DNA of 64,000 nt from Rhinopomastus cyanomelas (Eukaryota > Chordata > Aves > Bucerotiformes > Rhinopomastidae), in contig VXBP01005615.1 of NCBI GenBank assembly GCA_013400115.1, positions 310,001 through 374,000 on the forward strand, read 5' to 3'. Positions 25,101 to 37,100 of this stretch are shown here, in pieces; positions within the stretch are counted from its first letter, which is position 1, and each line of letters begins with the position of its first letter. Under the pieces are notes generated by a model. It saw nothing but the letters and a program-made list of their open reading frames with translations. It was not told the origin of the DNA and ran no database searches. Both the position numbers and the translations under genes were made by a program.

Positions 25101-28100
25101 ACAGAACAGACAATATCTTTCAATCAAACACTCATCTCACTGAGCAGAAGATCTGTGGGAGGAAAAAATGTGTCTGCGCTTATTTACTTAGTGAAAAACA
25201 CAACAGCCCTGACACGTTTTAAATACCACTTAGGAAAATTTATGGACTGTAAAAAGTTTCACAGTAGTGAGTGTAGAAGCTACTAAATTTGATCTGTAGC
25301 TTTATAAATGGCCTTTCGTTAAAAATGTATAAGCTAAGTGATTTTCCTTGGTAATGAAATAACTTCTATTCCCCGGGTTCTTGTGTACACTGACCTCAGA
25401 GTTAACCTGCAGGGAAAACCTATTTATCTTTGTGCTGTATGTTTAATTAAAGAGCATAACAGTTAAATACTGGACTAGAAATTCTAAACACTGCTTTCAT
25501 CTTGTGTTTGAAAGGCAGAATTTTGCACAAATACTGGACATTTTCATAAAACTTGCCTGCACCAACATCTAACCTTTGAGGCCAGGCAGCGCAGAGAAGT
25601 CTGCATTCTCTGTGCCCATGTACTGGAACTTTGATGAGCAGAATCTCATCTTGCAGGGAGAGGGAAGGCAGGCTGGCCGACTGGTACTAGACAAAATGTA
25701 GTTTAATGTGCCGACTTTTTCTCAATCTTGTATTTCACCATTACAACAAAACTCTGTACTTCCAAAAGCTTCCGAGTGTCTTTTGTTTGCTCATTCTCAG
25801 TCACACTTGCAAAAGCAAACCAAAAAATCTAGAGTCAACTGAAAGCCCAGCTTTGGCCATTATTTATTGTTCTGTGCAGAAAGATTTTCACATTGACAGC
25901 TTCTTCCCACGTAAACAGGCAGGTCAACGTGTTGGAGCACCACTGAATTGGCGCATCACGAGTTATTCACATAACTCTCTTCCACTTAAAACTTAAAGAA
26001 GTTTTTAGTAAGTTTTTGTTTCAGATTGCTCAAGAGGATCTGTTCCATCTTCGTCGTAACACAGGAGTTTTATGCCAAAGGAGCCAATTCTCACAGAGAC
26101 CTGGACTGCAGACAAGGCAATAACCGCAGGAACTGAAGCGTGAGACGAGGATGGTGCAGAGCACAGTGATCAAGATGTGTGTCAGCCCTGCCACTGGCTG
26201 TCCACAATGCTAAAAGAAATCCAAAGGGAGAACAAGAACATCTGGAAATCCACAGTAGTAACAACTTAGCTCCATCTTATCTGCCTTAGTGCATTTCAGG
26301 GCTCAGTTTCGGGACCAGTCGTGTTTCTTTGCTACTGACCTGGATGAGGGGATACGATTCTATGATTTGGACAGGCTGGAGAGATGGGCTGAGGCCAGTG
26401 GGATGAGATTTAACCCAAGTGCTGGGTCATTCACTTAGTCACAACAATCCTCAGCAGAGCTACAGGCTTGGGGAAGAATGGCTGGAGAGATGCTTGGCAG
26501 AAAAGGACCTCTGAACAGGAGCCAGCAGGGTGCCCAGGTGGCCAAGAAGGCCAACAGCATCCTGACTGCATCAGGAATGATGTAACCACCAGGAGTAGGC
26601 AGGTAATGGTGTTCCTGTACTCTGCACTCGTGAGACTGCACCTTGAGTACTGGGTCCAGTTTTGGGCACCCACAGAATAAGGAGGACATTGAGGGGCTGG
26701 AGCAGGGCCAGTAAAGGGCAACAAAGCTGGTGAGAAAAACAGGCCCTATGAAGAGCAGCTGAAGGAACTGATGAATCAGAATGGGGGTGGTTAGCAGATC
26801 GAGAGAGGTTCTTCTCCCCATCTACTCTGCACTGGTGAGGCCACATGTGGAGTATTGTGTCCAGCTCTGGGCCCCTCAGTTCAAGAGGGATGTGGAACTG
26901 CTGGAAGGAGTCCAGCGTAGAGCAAGAAGGATGATGAAGGAAGTGAAGCACCTCGCTTATGAGGAGAGGCTGAGGGACCTGGGTCTCTTGAGCTTGGAGG
27001 AGACTGAGGGGTGATCTCATTAATGACTATAAATATGTGAAGGGTGTCATGAGGATGGAGCCAGGCTCTTCTCAAAGTCATCTAGTGATAGGATATGGGG
27101 CAATGGGTGTAAGCTGGAACACAGGAGGTTCCACATCAATATGAGAAGGAACTTCTTCCTAGTGAGGGTGACAGAGCACTGGAAGGGGCTGCCCAGAGGA
27201 GTTGTGGAGTCTCCTTCACTGGAGATGTTTAAGACCCGCCTGAATGTGTTCCTGTGCTGCTTGGTCTAGGTGGTCCTGCTGTGTCAGGGGGATTGGATTA
27301 GATGATCTTCTGAGGTCCCTTCCAATCCCTAATGATTCTATGATTCTGTGATTTAGTCCAGAGAAGAGGATGCTGACAGGACACCATATTGCTCTCTATA
27401 GCTACCTAAGACTGCCCAGGGATGCGCTGGAGTCACCATCCCTGGAGGTGTTTAAAAAACGAGTAGACACAGCACTTGAGGCCATTGTCTAGGGGCTAGG
27501 GAGATGCTGGGATGAGGGCTGGACTTGATGATCCTGGAGGTCCTTTCCAGCCATGATGATTCTATGATTCTATTCTGTGATTTTGCACCTCTCTACATTT
27601 TCAGATTTTGTTTTAAATAAAGCACACAAGAGAGCTCCAGGACTATGTTCTCCACGTAGATATTAGAGATAGCAAAGCAAAATTGCAAAAAATCTTTTAG
27701 TAGTGGGAAACAGCTCAAAATAAGATCATCATTGTAAAAACAACTTATTTTTGCTAAAGGCTTTCTTTGTTTTGTCTTAATACAAGTTCTCACATATTTA
27801 ACATAGCAGAGCTTTCAAACAGTAGCCAGGACAGTCGATTATAGGGACTCAGTGAGACAGACAGCAAAACTGCCATTAAAAACAATCAGAGGGCATCTTG
27901 ATTAAAGGGGAAGGCAGTAGGACTAAAAGCATAGTTCAGAGATGAAGACTGGAGAGGAGTAAGGGTTAGATTTCTAGGCCATGCCGAGCTGTCTCCTGAA
28001 AGCAGTCCTATCGATCCCAGAAAGCCTCATACTGTGAAGTGAGCAGCCTGCAGTCAGCTGCAGAAATTCAAGGAGACTTTTTTACTGTAGCATAGTCATT

Positions 28101-31100
28101 GAGCTTATAAATTCCTACAGAAAACTTTAAAAAGTATTCTAAAAGGAAGAGTTCTTACAGTGGAACGTCTAAGATGCCAATTCAGAGCACCTGTTTTCTG
28201 CTTTGATTCATCTGATGCACAGAGAGGCAGCTGGCCGTGATGGACTACGGAGTGACCCTGCTCCGCCGACAGAAGACAGAGCAGGTTTAGCTAGAGTGTG
28301 GGAGTCGACCCAGCGACAGGAGACAGCATCATCAGCCCTTGGCACAACCTGCCTCGTCACTCAGCTGCGTGTCTGCCAGCCAAAGCCCCGCTACTCCCAG
28401 GATGGGGACATGAAGAAGAGGCTTTCTAGAGGGGAAATTAAAATTCCACAAAGAAAATAAGACTCTGTTTTTCCTGGGGTTCATCAAGCAAAAACCGACT
28501 TGTTTCTCAATCCTCCAGGAAATGCAGAATTTTAAATAAACTTGGGATTTGTTTCATTTGGATGCTTTAAATGATTTATTGGAGCCTGTAAGGCCTGTGG
28601 TCCCTTCTACAGCTGCTGCACCTAATTTCATTTTGGCATGGAAGGAGGCTAGTGCACGTCTGAGCAGTGCTGGCTGGCTCTTCTCCCTCAAGCAGCAGCT
28701 AGAACTGACACTCAATGAAATTTAAAAGTGCCTTTCACCACCTACATTGCAACTTCGAACAAACACACACTCAGAAGGCAGAGCAGTGTTTACAAGGAAA
28801 CAGTGAGAAATATAATTATGGATGCTAAAAAGAGAGAAAACAGAAATGCAAGCTATTGATTTCTTGGACCAATTTAGAGCTCAGTTCCTGATGTTGATCA
28901 ACAAGCCATATTCACTTATGATAATCCAAGGGCAGTTTGCAGTATTCATACATCACTTAGGACAGTGAAGGTTAAAGGGACTTATTTATCCCTGTCCCTG
29001 TTTTTCTGGTGACGGGAGCATATTTGAAAAGACCTGCTGTCTGAAACAGATATTGGATTTCAGGCCCTAATGTAAATTGGCAAACATATTGTCATAATAA
29101 AAATCAAAGCAAAGCAATCACCAGCAATTCAAAGTCTGCAGCATTATCTTGGATACAGGGATGAAAATACGAACTCTGTCAAGCTGCTTTAGCCCACTGC
29201 AGTGTAAGAAGCAATTTAATATGGATCACAGAGAAGTCAGAAACCAAGACACTGCTGATCCAGAAATAAGCAATCACCGTCAAAGCAGACAAAGCTGCTG
29301 TTTCACAGCTTGGCCTCTTCTGCATTGCCTGCCATCCAGCACCTCTCTCCCAAGGCAGTCAGGACGCACTTGTCAGTGGAAAGAAGGGTGGCAGAACCAC
29401 GCCCTGCTCCCCATCAGTCCATGACACCCAAGTTGAGAACACAAAGGAGAACTCTCTGGTCAGTTCACTAAGAGATGGATAAATTGAGCAAGGAGAGGTT
29501 CATACAGAGTTATAGAGCATTTGGGGTCAGAAAGGATCTTTAAAGGTCACCCAGTCCAACCTCCATGCAGTGAGCAGTGACATCACCTGTATGTGAAATC
29601 TATTAAATAGATCTAAATTCTGACATGATAATCGTTTGCTTAGTTCCCACTCTGCATGAACAGAAGAAAGATGCTGGCAGCACAGACTCTCAGACATTGT
29701 CTCCCACTGGAGATCAATCACAGAAATCAGGCTAAAATGAGGGTTGAAAAGAAAGCCCACAGAAACCGTGCTCAGAGACGGTTGCTCTTCATTCTTAAAC
29801 TGGCAAGACTGACAAGTGAAGAAAGTACGTTCAAGGTTTAACCTGCAAGGACAATTCACATCCTTTCCCCATCTGCTTGCCTAGCAGCATCTGGTGTTAA
29901 TACCAGTCTCCATCTCAGGAAGCTGTCAACAAATGAGCTCAACCTTTACTGCTTCAACAAATAACAGCACAAGGATCCCTTCCAGTCTCTAAATACACAA
30001 GTCTTCCTCTGAACTTTTGAAAATCCAGGACAAAGGCTCCTTGAGTACCTACAAAGTCTCAACGACACATCCCTTTTTCCTGGAGGGCCCATCTGAAAAT
30101 GTCTCTGATGGTGCCAAGAGCTGATGTTTGCCTCTCTGAACAGATGGTACCACAAAGGCACCATTAAGGCGCAAGCGAAGGAACAGTACCTCATACAACA
30201 GCTCAAACGCACTCGCTGTAGAGCAGAACTAGGCACACTTTGGAGAAAAGGGCTCTGCACTTTTACATAAACTGGTGACCTTGAGTCCCTCAACAACTGG
30301 ATGGAAACTCCTAGAGACCACATTTAAATTGCCACTGCTCATAATACAGTCTTGAGGGTTGGTTTTCTAATCTTTTGTGGTTTTTAAACAAGTTTTCGCA
30401 GGCATTTAATAGTTTGTACCTGCTCAAGATTTTGAGCAGATGTGTGATGAATAACTTACTTTCATGTAAGAGCAGCTCATGCTCAGAATCAAGCACACCA
30501 CTTCTTGCTTAGTCAACAAGTTTTTCTGAATAATTTGTGACCAACACACTGTGGGTAACAGTCTCTTTGGGTAATTAAAGTTGCTTTGATTTGTGGAATT
30601 TTTGGCACAAACTTACCGGCTGATTCAGAACATAAAGCATGAAACCATAATGAAACCCAGAGGTAGCTTATTTCAGTTTTATTTTAAAATGGCAAAATTA
30701 AGCCCAAAGTATTTCCTGATGACATAAGACATTAAACTGAAACCAAGACAAAGAGCCAGAGAAGAGCTGTGCAGCTTCATGGCCTTGTGAAATGATAACC
30801 CCATGTCAGCCCATGCTAGACAGGATTTCCATCCCCTTCTAACACAGTGACTAATGCTAAACAACAAAGCATGTCTCTGTTATTGCCCAAAACTGAGTGC
30901 AGCTCACAGCAAGCTACATACGTTTGCAGAGGTGCCAGGGAGAAAGGCAGAGCCTCTCGCAAACTCTGTTAAAAGACTGGATGTGAGGAGGAAGTTCTTC
31001 ACTGTGAGAGTGGTGAGAGCCTGGAATGGGTTGCCCAGGGAGGTGGTTGAGGTCCCGTCCTTGGAGGTGTTTAAGGCCAGGCTGGATGGGGCTCTGGCCA

Positions 31101-34100
31101 GCCTGATCTAGGGTGGGGTGTCCCTGCCCATGGCAGAGAAGTTGGAACTGGGTGATCCTGTGGTCCCTTCTAACCCTGACTGACTGTATGACTTGGTCTA
31201 GGTGATCCTGCTGTGGGAGGGGGATTGGACTAGATGACCTTTCGGGGTCCCTTCCAATCATTAATGATTCTGTGATTCTAAATGGCCAGCACTGGCTTAA
31301 CACAAGTTCATTGTGCTGGCTGTATATGGAGCTCTTCCTGGGGTTTGTGCCTGATAATCTGCATTGCAGATATGTTGCCTTTTTTTTCCTCCTCCTCAAA
31401 GCTCTTTTAAAAAAGGACATTTCTTAAAACTAGGAGAAAGTAGTGCTTGTTCTAACAACTTGTACTGATCACTGAGCCTGCTCAAATAACGGTTCCACCG
31501 ATCAGAAACAGAGGAGCATATTTTTAACACATTATTACCTGCAATCCGCAGTTTGCAATCCTTGTAAAAAAGAGCAGACATTTAGCATCCAATTCCTCGT
31601 TATGTTTGGGGTTTTGTTTGTTTGGATTTTCTGCCCCTCTCCCTCTCCAGTTTTAGTCTGGTTTTGTTCTGTGTTTTTTTTATAATGAACAAAAAAGACT
31701 GTGCATTATAAAAGGCTGTTCCTCAAAGGTATTAAGATGATGCTGTTGTCACTGATGTACTTCCATTAAGATCTCTTGGCACTGATGGCAAAGCTTATTT
31801 GATTACAGCTCAGCTGATCTTTAACATTGTATTAATGGCACACACTGTCCTATAGGCTGAGCTTTCAGTGATCAGGAAGCACACAGGCAAAAATGCATCT
31901 CTCCTGTTTCATTTTTTCCCTTGGAAGAAGCTCTGCTATGACTTGCCCCAGCTTACAAAGCAAACACAATTCCAGCACCTCGTGCCTATGTTAACAGTTT
32001 CACGTAGCGAGTGTTATTCACCTAGGAAACCTTCCTTGTTCTGCTTTAGCAATTCAGATTTCTGCCCATTTCAGACTTGAAGAAGGAATAATCCTTTGCC
32101 AAACTGCTCATTTCTGTCAATCACGGCAAATAAAATTCAAGAATTTGGCCACACATCCTGCAGGTGTGTTAGATACTTAGCACAAGGTGTTAGATATTTA
32201 GTGCAATGCTTTTCTGTAAATGAAGAGCAGCAGACTCTGCCCCATAACGAATGACTGAAGCAGAGGGAGGGAAGCAAAGCGTCATACCGGTGAACTCCAC
32301 TGTTGCACATGACGATGTGACAAGCTCCCAGCCGGCTGCACAGCTCGGAGGACACCGACAGCAGCCCAATCCCAGAAGCACTGCACGCAGTGTACGCGCA
32401 GGCAGCAGTGCGCTTCGATCGGATAAAGGAGCCCACGAGGCGGTACAGCTCATCCAAGCAGTTCAGAGGCCTCATCAGCTGCAAGAGCAGAAGAGACAGG
32501 TATAAGTATTTGCACGTGAACTGCTCTTCTAGAGCCGGGTCATCACAGATACAGCAGGAATCAGAATCATTAGGGACTGGAAGGGACCTTGAAAGATCAT
32601 CTAGTCCAATCCTCCTGCAACAGCAGGATCACCTAGACCAAGTTGCACAGGAACACATCCAGGCAGGTCTTAAACATCTCCAGTGAAGGAGACTCCACAA
32701 CCTCCCTGGGCAGTCTGTTCCAGTGCTCCGTCACCCTCACTGTGATGATGGCAGGGCTGGCCCAATGAGAAGCTTTTACCTTGCCCTTTTCACTGAAACA
32801 TACAGGGAAAGACATTTAGGAGCAGGAAGTGTTGCAGTCATGAGCTACATGTCTCCTGCTGTCTCAAAGGAAAGGGGAGGCAGAGCGTCAGGTCCTCCTC
32901 TGCTCCCATGTAGTTCAGCATGGAGCCAAGAAATAAGAACTGCCAGTCTGTTCAACCCCAGGCTGGATGACACCAGCATCACATTTAGCCAGTCACTGGG
33001 CTCCGCTGATGATCACTGTGTGTCTCAAACCATGGTAGTTCAATCACTGCTGAAGTCAGTGTAGGAAAGACCCCGGGATATGCTTTTTTCCCTCCACTGG
33101 GCTGCAATATGGGCATTAACGCTCCAACACAGGAGAGAGCATTAAATGAATTTTCATGGCCCCTGGGATCTCTCAGTCACAGGAGTTTAAAGACAGATGA
33201 AAGCATCAGAAGAAAGCCTAAGCGAGGAGGCTCAGGAGAAAGCCTTGTGAGCAGGATGCTGAGGGAGTAGTTAATTTGGAACAGCACTGCCAGTTTTCAG
33301 AACAAAGAATTTCTGCTGGTACCTGCTCTCCCTCAACCTGCCCTTACACCCCGACAAGCTTCTGCAGTATTGCTCTTAAAGCACAGTGGAGAAGGAAGCC
33401 ATGGGTCTCCTTCTCAACTGTGGTGATGTCCTTTAGTACAGAACCACAGACCCCTAAACCACAGAGGGTACAAAATGCTGCAAGAGGAATCAGCCAGTTC
33501 CAGCTTTAAATTATTCAATTTTCCCATGGAATGAAGAAAACCTCAGGAATGGATTGCAGTAACACAGGGTGTAACATGCAAAGTTTAACTAGCTCTTCAC
33601 ACTTTTATTTACCTTATCTATATAAGCTGCTTTGGATGTTGAATTTGGAGGCAAGTTTGACTTGTCCAGGTAGAATGCCCTGAAAGAACAAACAGAACAC
33701 AGCAAAACCTGTTAATCGTTTCAATCCCTAAACAAAATGTATACAAAGAGCAATTCTTAGACACCATCCTAAGGCTGGAATGCTTTTAAAACAAAAGATG
33801 TCATGCTAAGAGAGGATGAAGAAATAGCCCATGGGGGAAATGGCACTGCCACTCCTCCTTTTCACAGAATCACAGAACATTAGGGATTGGAAGAGACCTC
33901 GAAAGATCATCTAGTCCAATCCCCCTGCCAGAGCAGGACCACCTAGACATTTTCTGGAGGCACAAACTGCCCAGTACCGTGCTTAGTTAGCAGCAAAACT
34001 GGACCTGGCAGTGATTTTCACTAAAGCTATCCACCAGAAGGTTTATGGCAACTATCTAGATTTTAATAGTGTCCTTGGTAAACGTGGCATATAAACACGT

Positions 34101-37100
34101 CTTTGAGCAAACAGCACACAACAAGCTTTGTTGTACTGGCTGGATATCACTGCAGCAATACAAAAACAGAATCACAACTGAGAGACATTTGCATCAAGAC
34201 AGAAAACACACACGAGCTCACAACACCAAAAGACACAAAAAAACCCTACAAAGGGCAAATATGCATCATACAGCCAAGTGGCAGTGGCGATGTGTGTGCT
34301 GGTGAAAAGCACCAACTGCCTTTCTTCACAAGGTCTGCCCTTTGAGCATTAATTAATGCATGAAAGGAAAAGCCCAAGAAGACTGTTGTGTACTTGCAGA
34401 ACACAAGTGTGACAGGAAGCATGGAGTGTGGCCACCCAACCTCAATAGCAAAAAAGTGAGGAAAAATAAAAATTAACACTGAAACGAATTGATCTCTGCA
34501 CGTTCCAACTCTCAGTGACAGAATCACCCGGATCCTCCACTCGGGAAAGCACTGATTTGTGTAACACACAGGGATAAAAACTGCTCTCCCCTTGTTTTGT
34601 GCTTTTATCCATGAAAACCATCACTCAAACCGTTACACACTTGCAGGGCAGAGAGGCAGACAACACATATGAATAGGCTTCTATTCTTCAATAACCTGCA
34701 ATAACTGGAAAATCTGGTCCCCTTTAACTCTAGCAGACTTGGCTTCCCATAGCTTTGCAGCTTTGAAAAGCATCTTTTCCTGAATTTAAGGTTTGAATTA
34801 ACCCCCTCAGAAAGCCCAGCAAAGCCAGTCTAGTTCTGCTGCTCCATTACAGCTCTCGTGTGATCCAGAATGTACTTACTCTGTGTCAGAGGAAGCTGCA
34901 GAAAAGGTTTGCAGAGAAAATTGCTCATAAATCACCAAGAGGCCACAGCACATAAAAGCCAACTCAGCAGCACAGACCAACCTTTTTCTTTGTTAGCAAA
35001 GCTAAAAGACAAAGCATCGCCCTGCCATCCACTGAACATTAACTGACTGAAAGCTGTGCTGATATTCCCTGCCATGTCACGGGGTAATCTGCTTCATTCG
35101 GTCTCTTCAGCACTGCCATTCTCTTTGGACTGTTCTTTCAGCAAATTCAGCTGCATTAAGTGAAAGCAGAACCCAAACACAGGAGAGCACACACATTAGC
35201 AGAGTGCATGGCAGACCAGCAACTCGGGGTACAAGATGAAGCAACATGGACATAGAATGGGACATACAATTATAGGAGTTGTTTCATTTAATGCAGTGAA
35301 TTACTCATTAACCTAAAGAACAAACAAAAATCAACTCCACACACAGAGACAGTAATTTTAAAAATCAAATTATCCTGTTGCAAGTGAAACTATCTTCTCC
35401 CTCCTCCCCAATCAGATAACACACCCAGATGTTTCTCAAGTGCTTCATTGTTATTGCTTTTTGTAAAAACTGTCTTCAGTATTTTACAGAACATGACAAA
35501 CTGTGGACAGCATATAAATTTCCGAAGCACTTCACTTAATTACTAAATGCTTGTTAAGGTCCTTAATCATATTTTATGGGAAAAGTTAATGGTAATCTTG
35601 GCGTGGTGCCCAATTTGGACAATATGTTCTAATCCATTTGCAATGCACAAGAATGAAATCACAGTTCTTTGTCTGCAAATGTGATGCTCTTTCTGTTTCT
35701 AAAAGCCTGGCAATTCCTCTAAGCTGTAGCACAAAAGCGTTTCTTTAAAGAAAGGTAGAAAATCCAATAGGCACTAAAACTCCAGGGGATTATTGCCGTG
35801 CCTCACTGCTGTCAGACATCCCCCACGTCACATAATGGGACAAGTATCTCGGGGAAAACACACACTGCAATGAGGTAATAAACATCTTAGGGGTCACAAG
35901 GAAAAATCTATCACACGGTGAATGCCTGCCCATGGTGTTTTCCTGGAACCTGACGACAAAGGAGATTCAGAAATACACGTTTTCTTTGCACTGCGCTTTA
36001 CAAGGCACCCCCCAAAGCTGGGCTGGATGTGTAAAACCCCCAAAATTTTAAATACTGAAAATTATGCCCTAAGGAGTTTTCAGACCTGCAGAGACACATG
36101 TTCCTGTGTAGCTCTGCACATGCAAATAACTCAAACAAAGCCAAGGTTCTGGTCTTACTGTGAGACTGGTTCCAGGGAGTCTACCAGGTCCCCCCAGATG
36201 CTGATCATCCTTTTTTGAAAATAAAAGGAAAATAAAGGAGTGACTGGAGTGGTGGAGACAAGGGAGGGCAGGTAACTGGATTATGACATTAAATAAAGGC
36301 AAGCTGGGGCTTCTGTTCTAGAAAAGGTTTTGCTTTGATGTTGCAGCAGAGCAAACCCTACAGCATCTGGTCTCCCACCACTCCAGACTCTCTCCAGCCT
36401 GTGAAGAGAGCAGGCTGAGGAACTGCTGTTGTGATGAAGACAAGTACCTGAGGTGCAAACAGAGAAGGGAGGGTGCTGGCAAAGCAACTGCCCTGCTACC
36501 CCAGCAGGCATGGCACAGCCCTGCTCTCAAACCTTTATAACCACAAGCAGAGATTCACAGAAATGTGAAAAGTCCCGTATGACAAAGAGCTTGAAAAAAT
36601 ACCATTTGGTCTGTGTAACACTCTGCACTCTTCACCAGGATCTCTACCTAATTCAATGAGCACCTGAAACCATCCCATTTGTGATGTGTCAGGGAAGATC
36701 TTGGCCTACAGACCAGTCATAGCTGCTTTCCTGCCTCTCACATCATTACCCAAACCCACACTGAACCCATTAGTACCAGCTAATTGCTTCCACATTTGCC
36801 TTTCAGACAGCAGAGTTCTTCTCTCTGGCTCCTGATATTCCAGACATGGAATACACTTACAGGCCAAACAGTTATTGGGTGGTCAGGTTTTTTACTGCAG
36901 CTATGAGCTGTACAAGCTGCAGACGCCTACCAGTGACCAGAGGAAAGAAAAGGCTCCCGCTCTGATCACTGCGGATGTGTGTTCTCTGTGTTTGCAGAAG
37001 ATAAAGAGAGCAGAATGAAGCAGATGTCCACCTCAGTGAGCAGACTCTCTATATAACCAACCAGGACACATCATTTCCAATTTCACAACACTGCTTATAA

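Noticed and set aside
30854..31111. 85-codon plus-strand frame starting in unique sequence and running into CR1
   Set aside because: The N-terminal part has no coding support; the rest is CR1 (FFTVRVVRAWNGLP).
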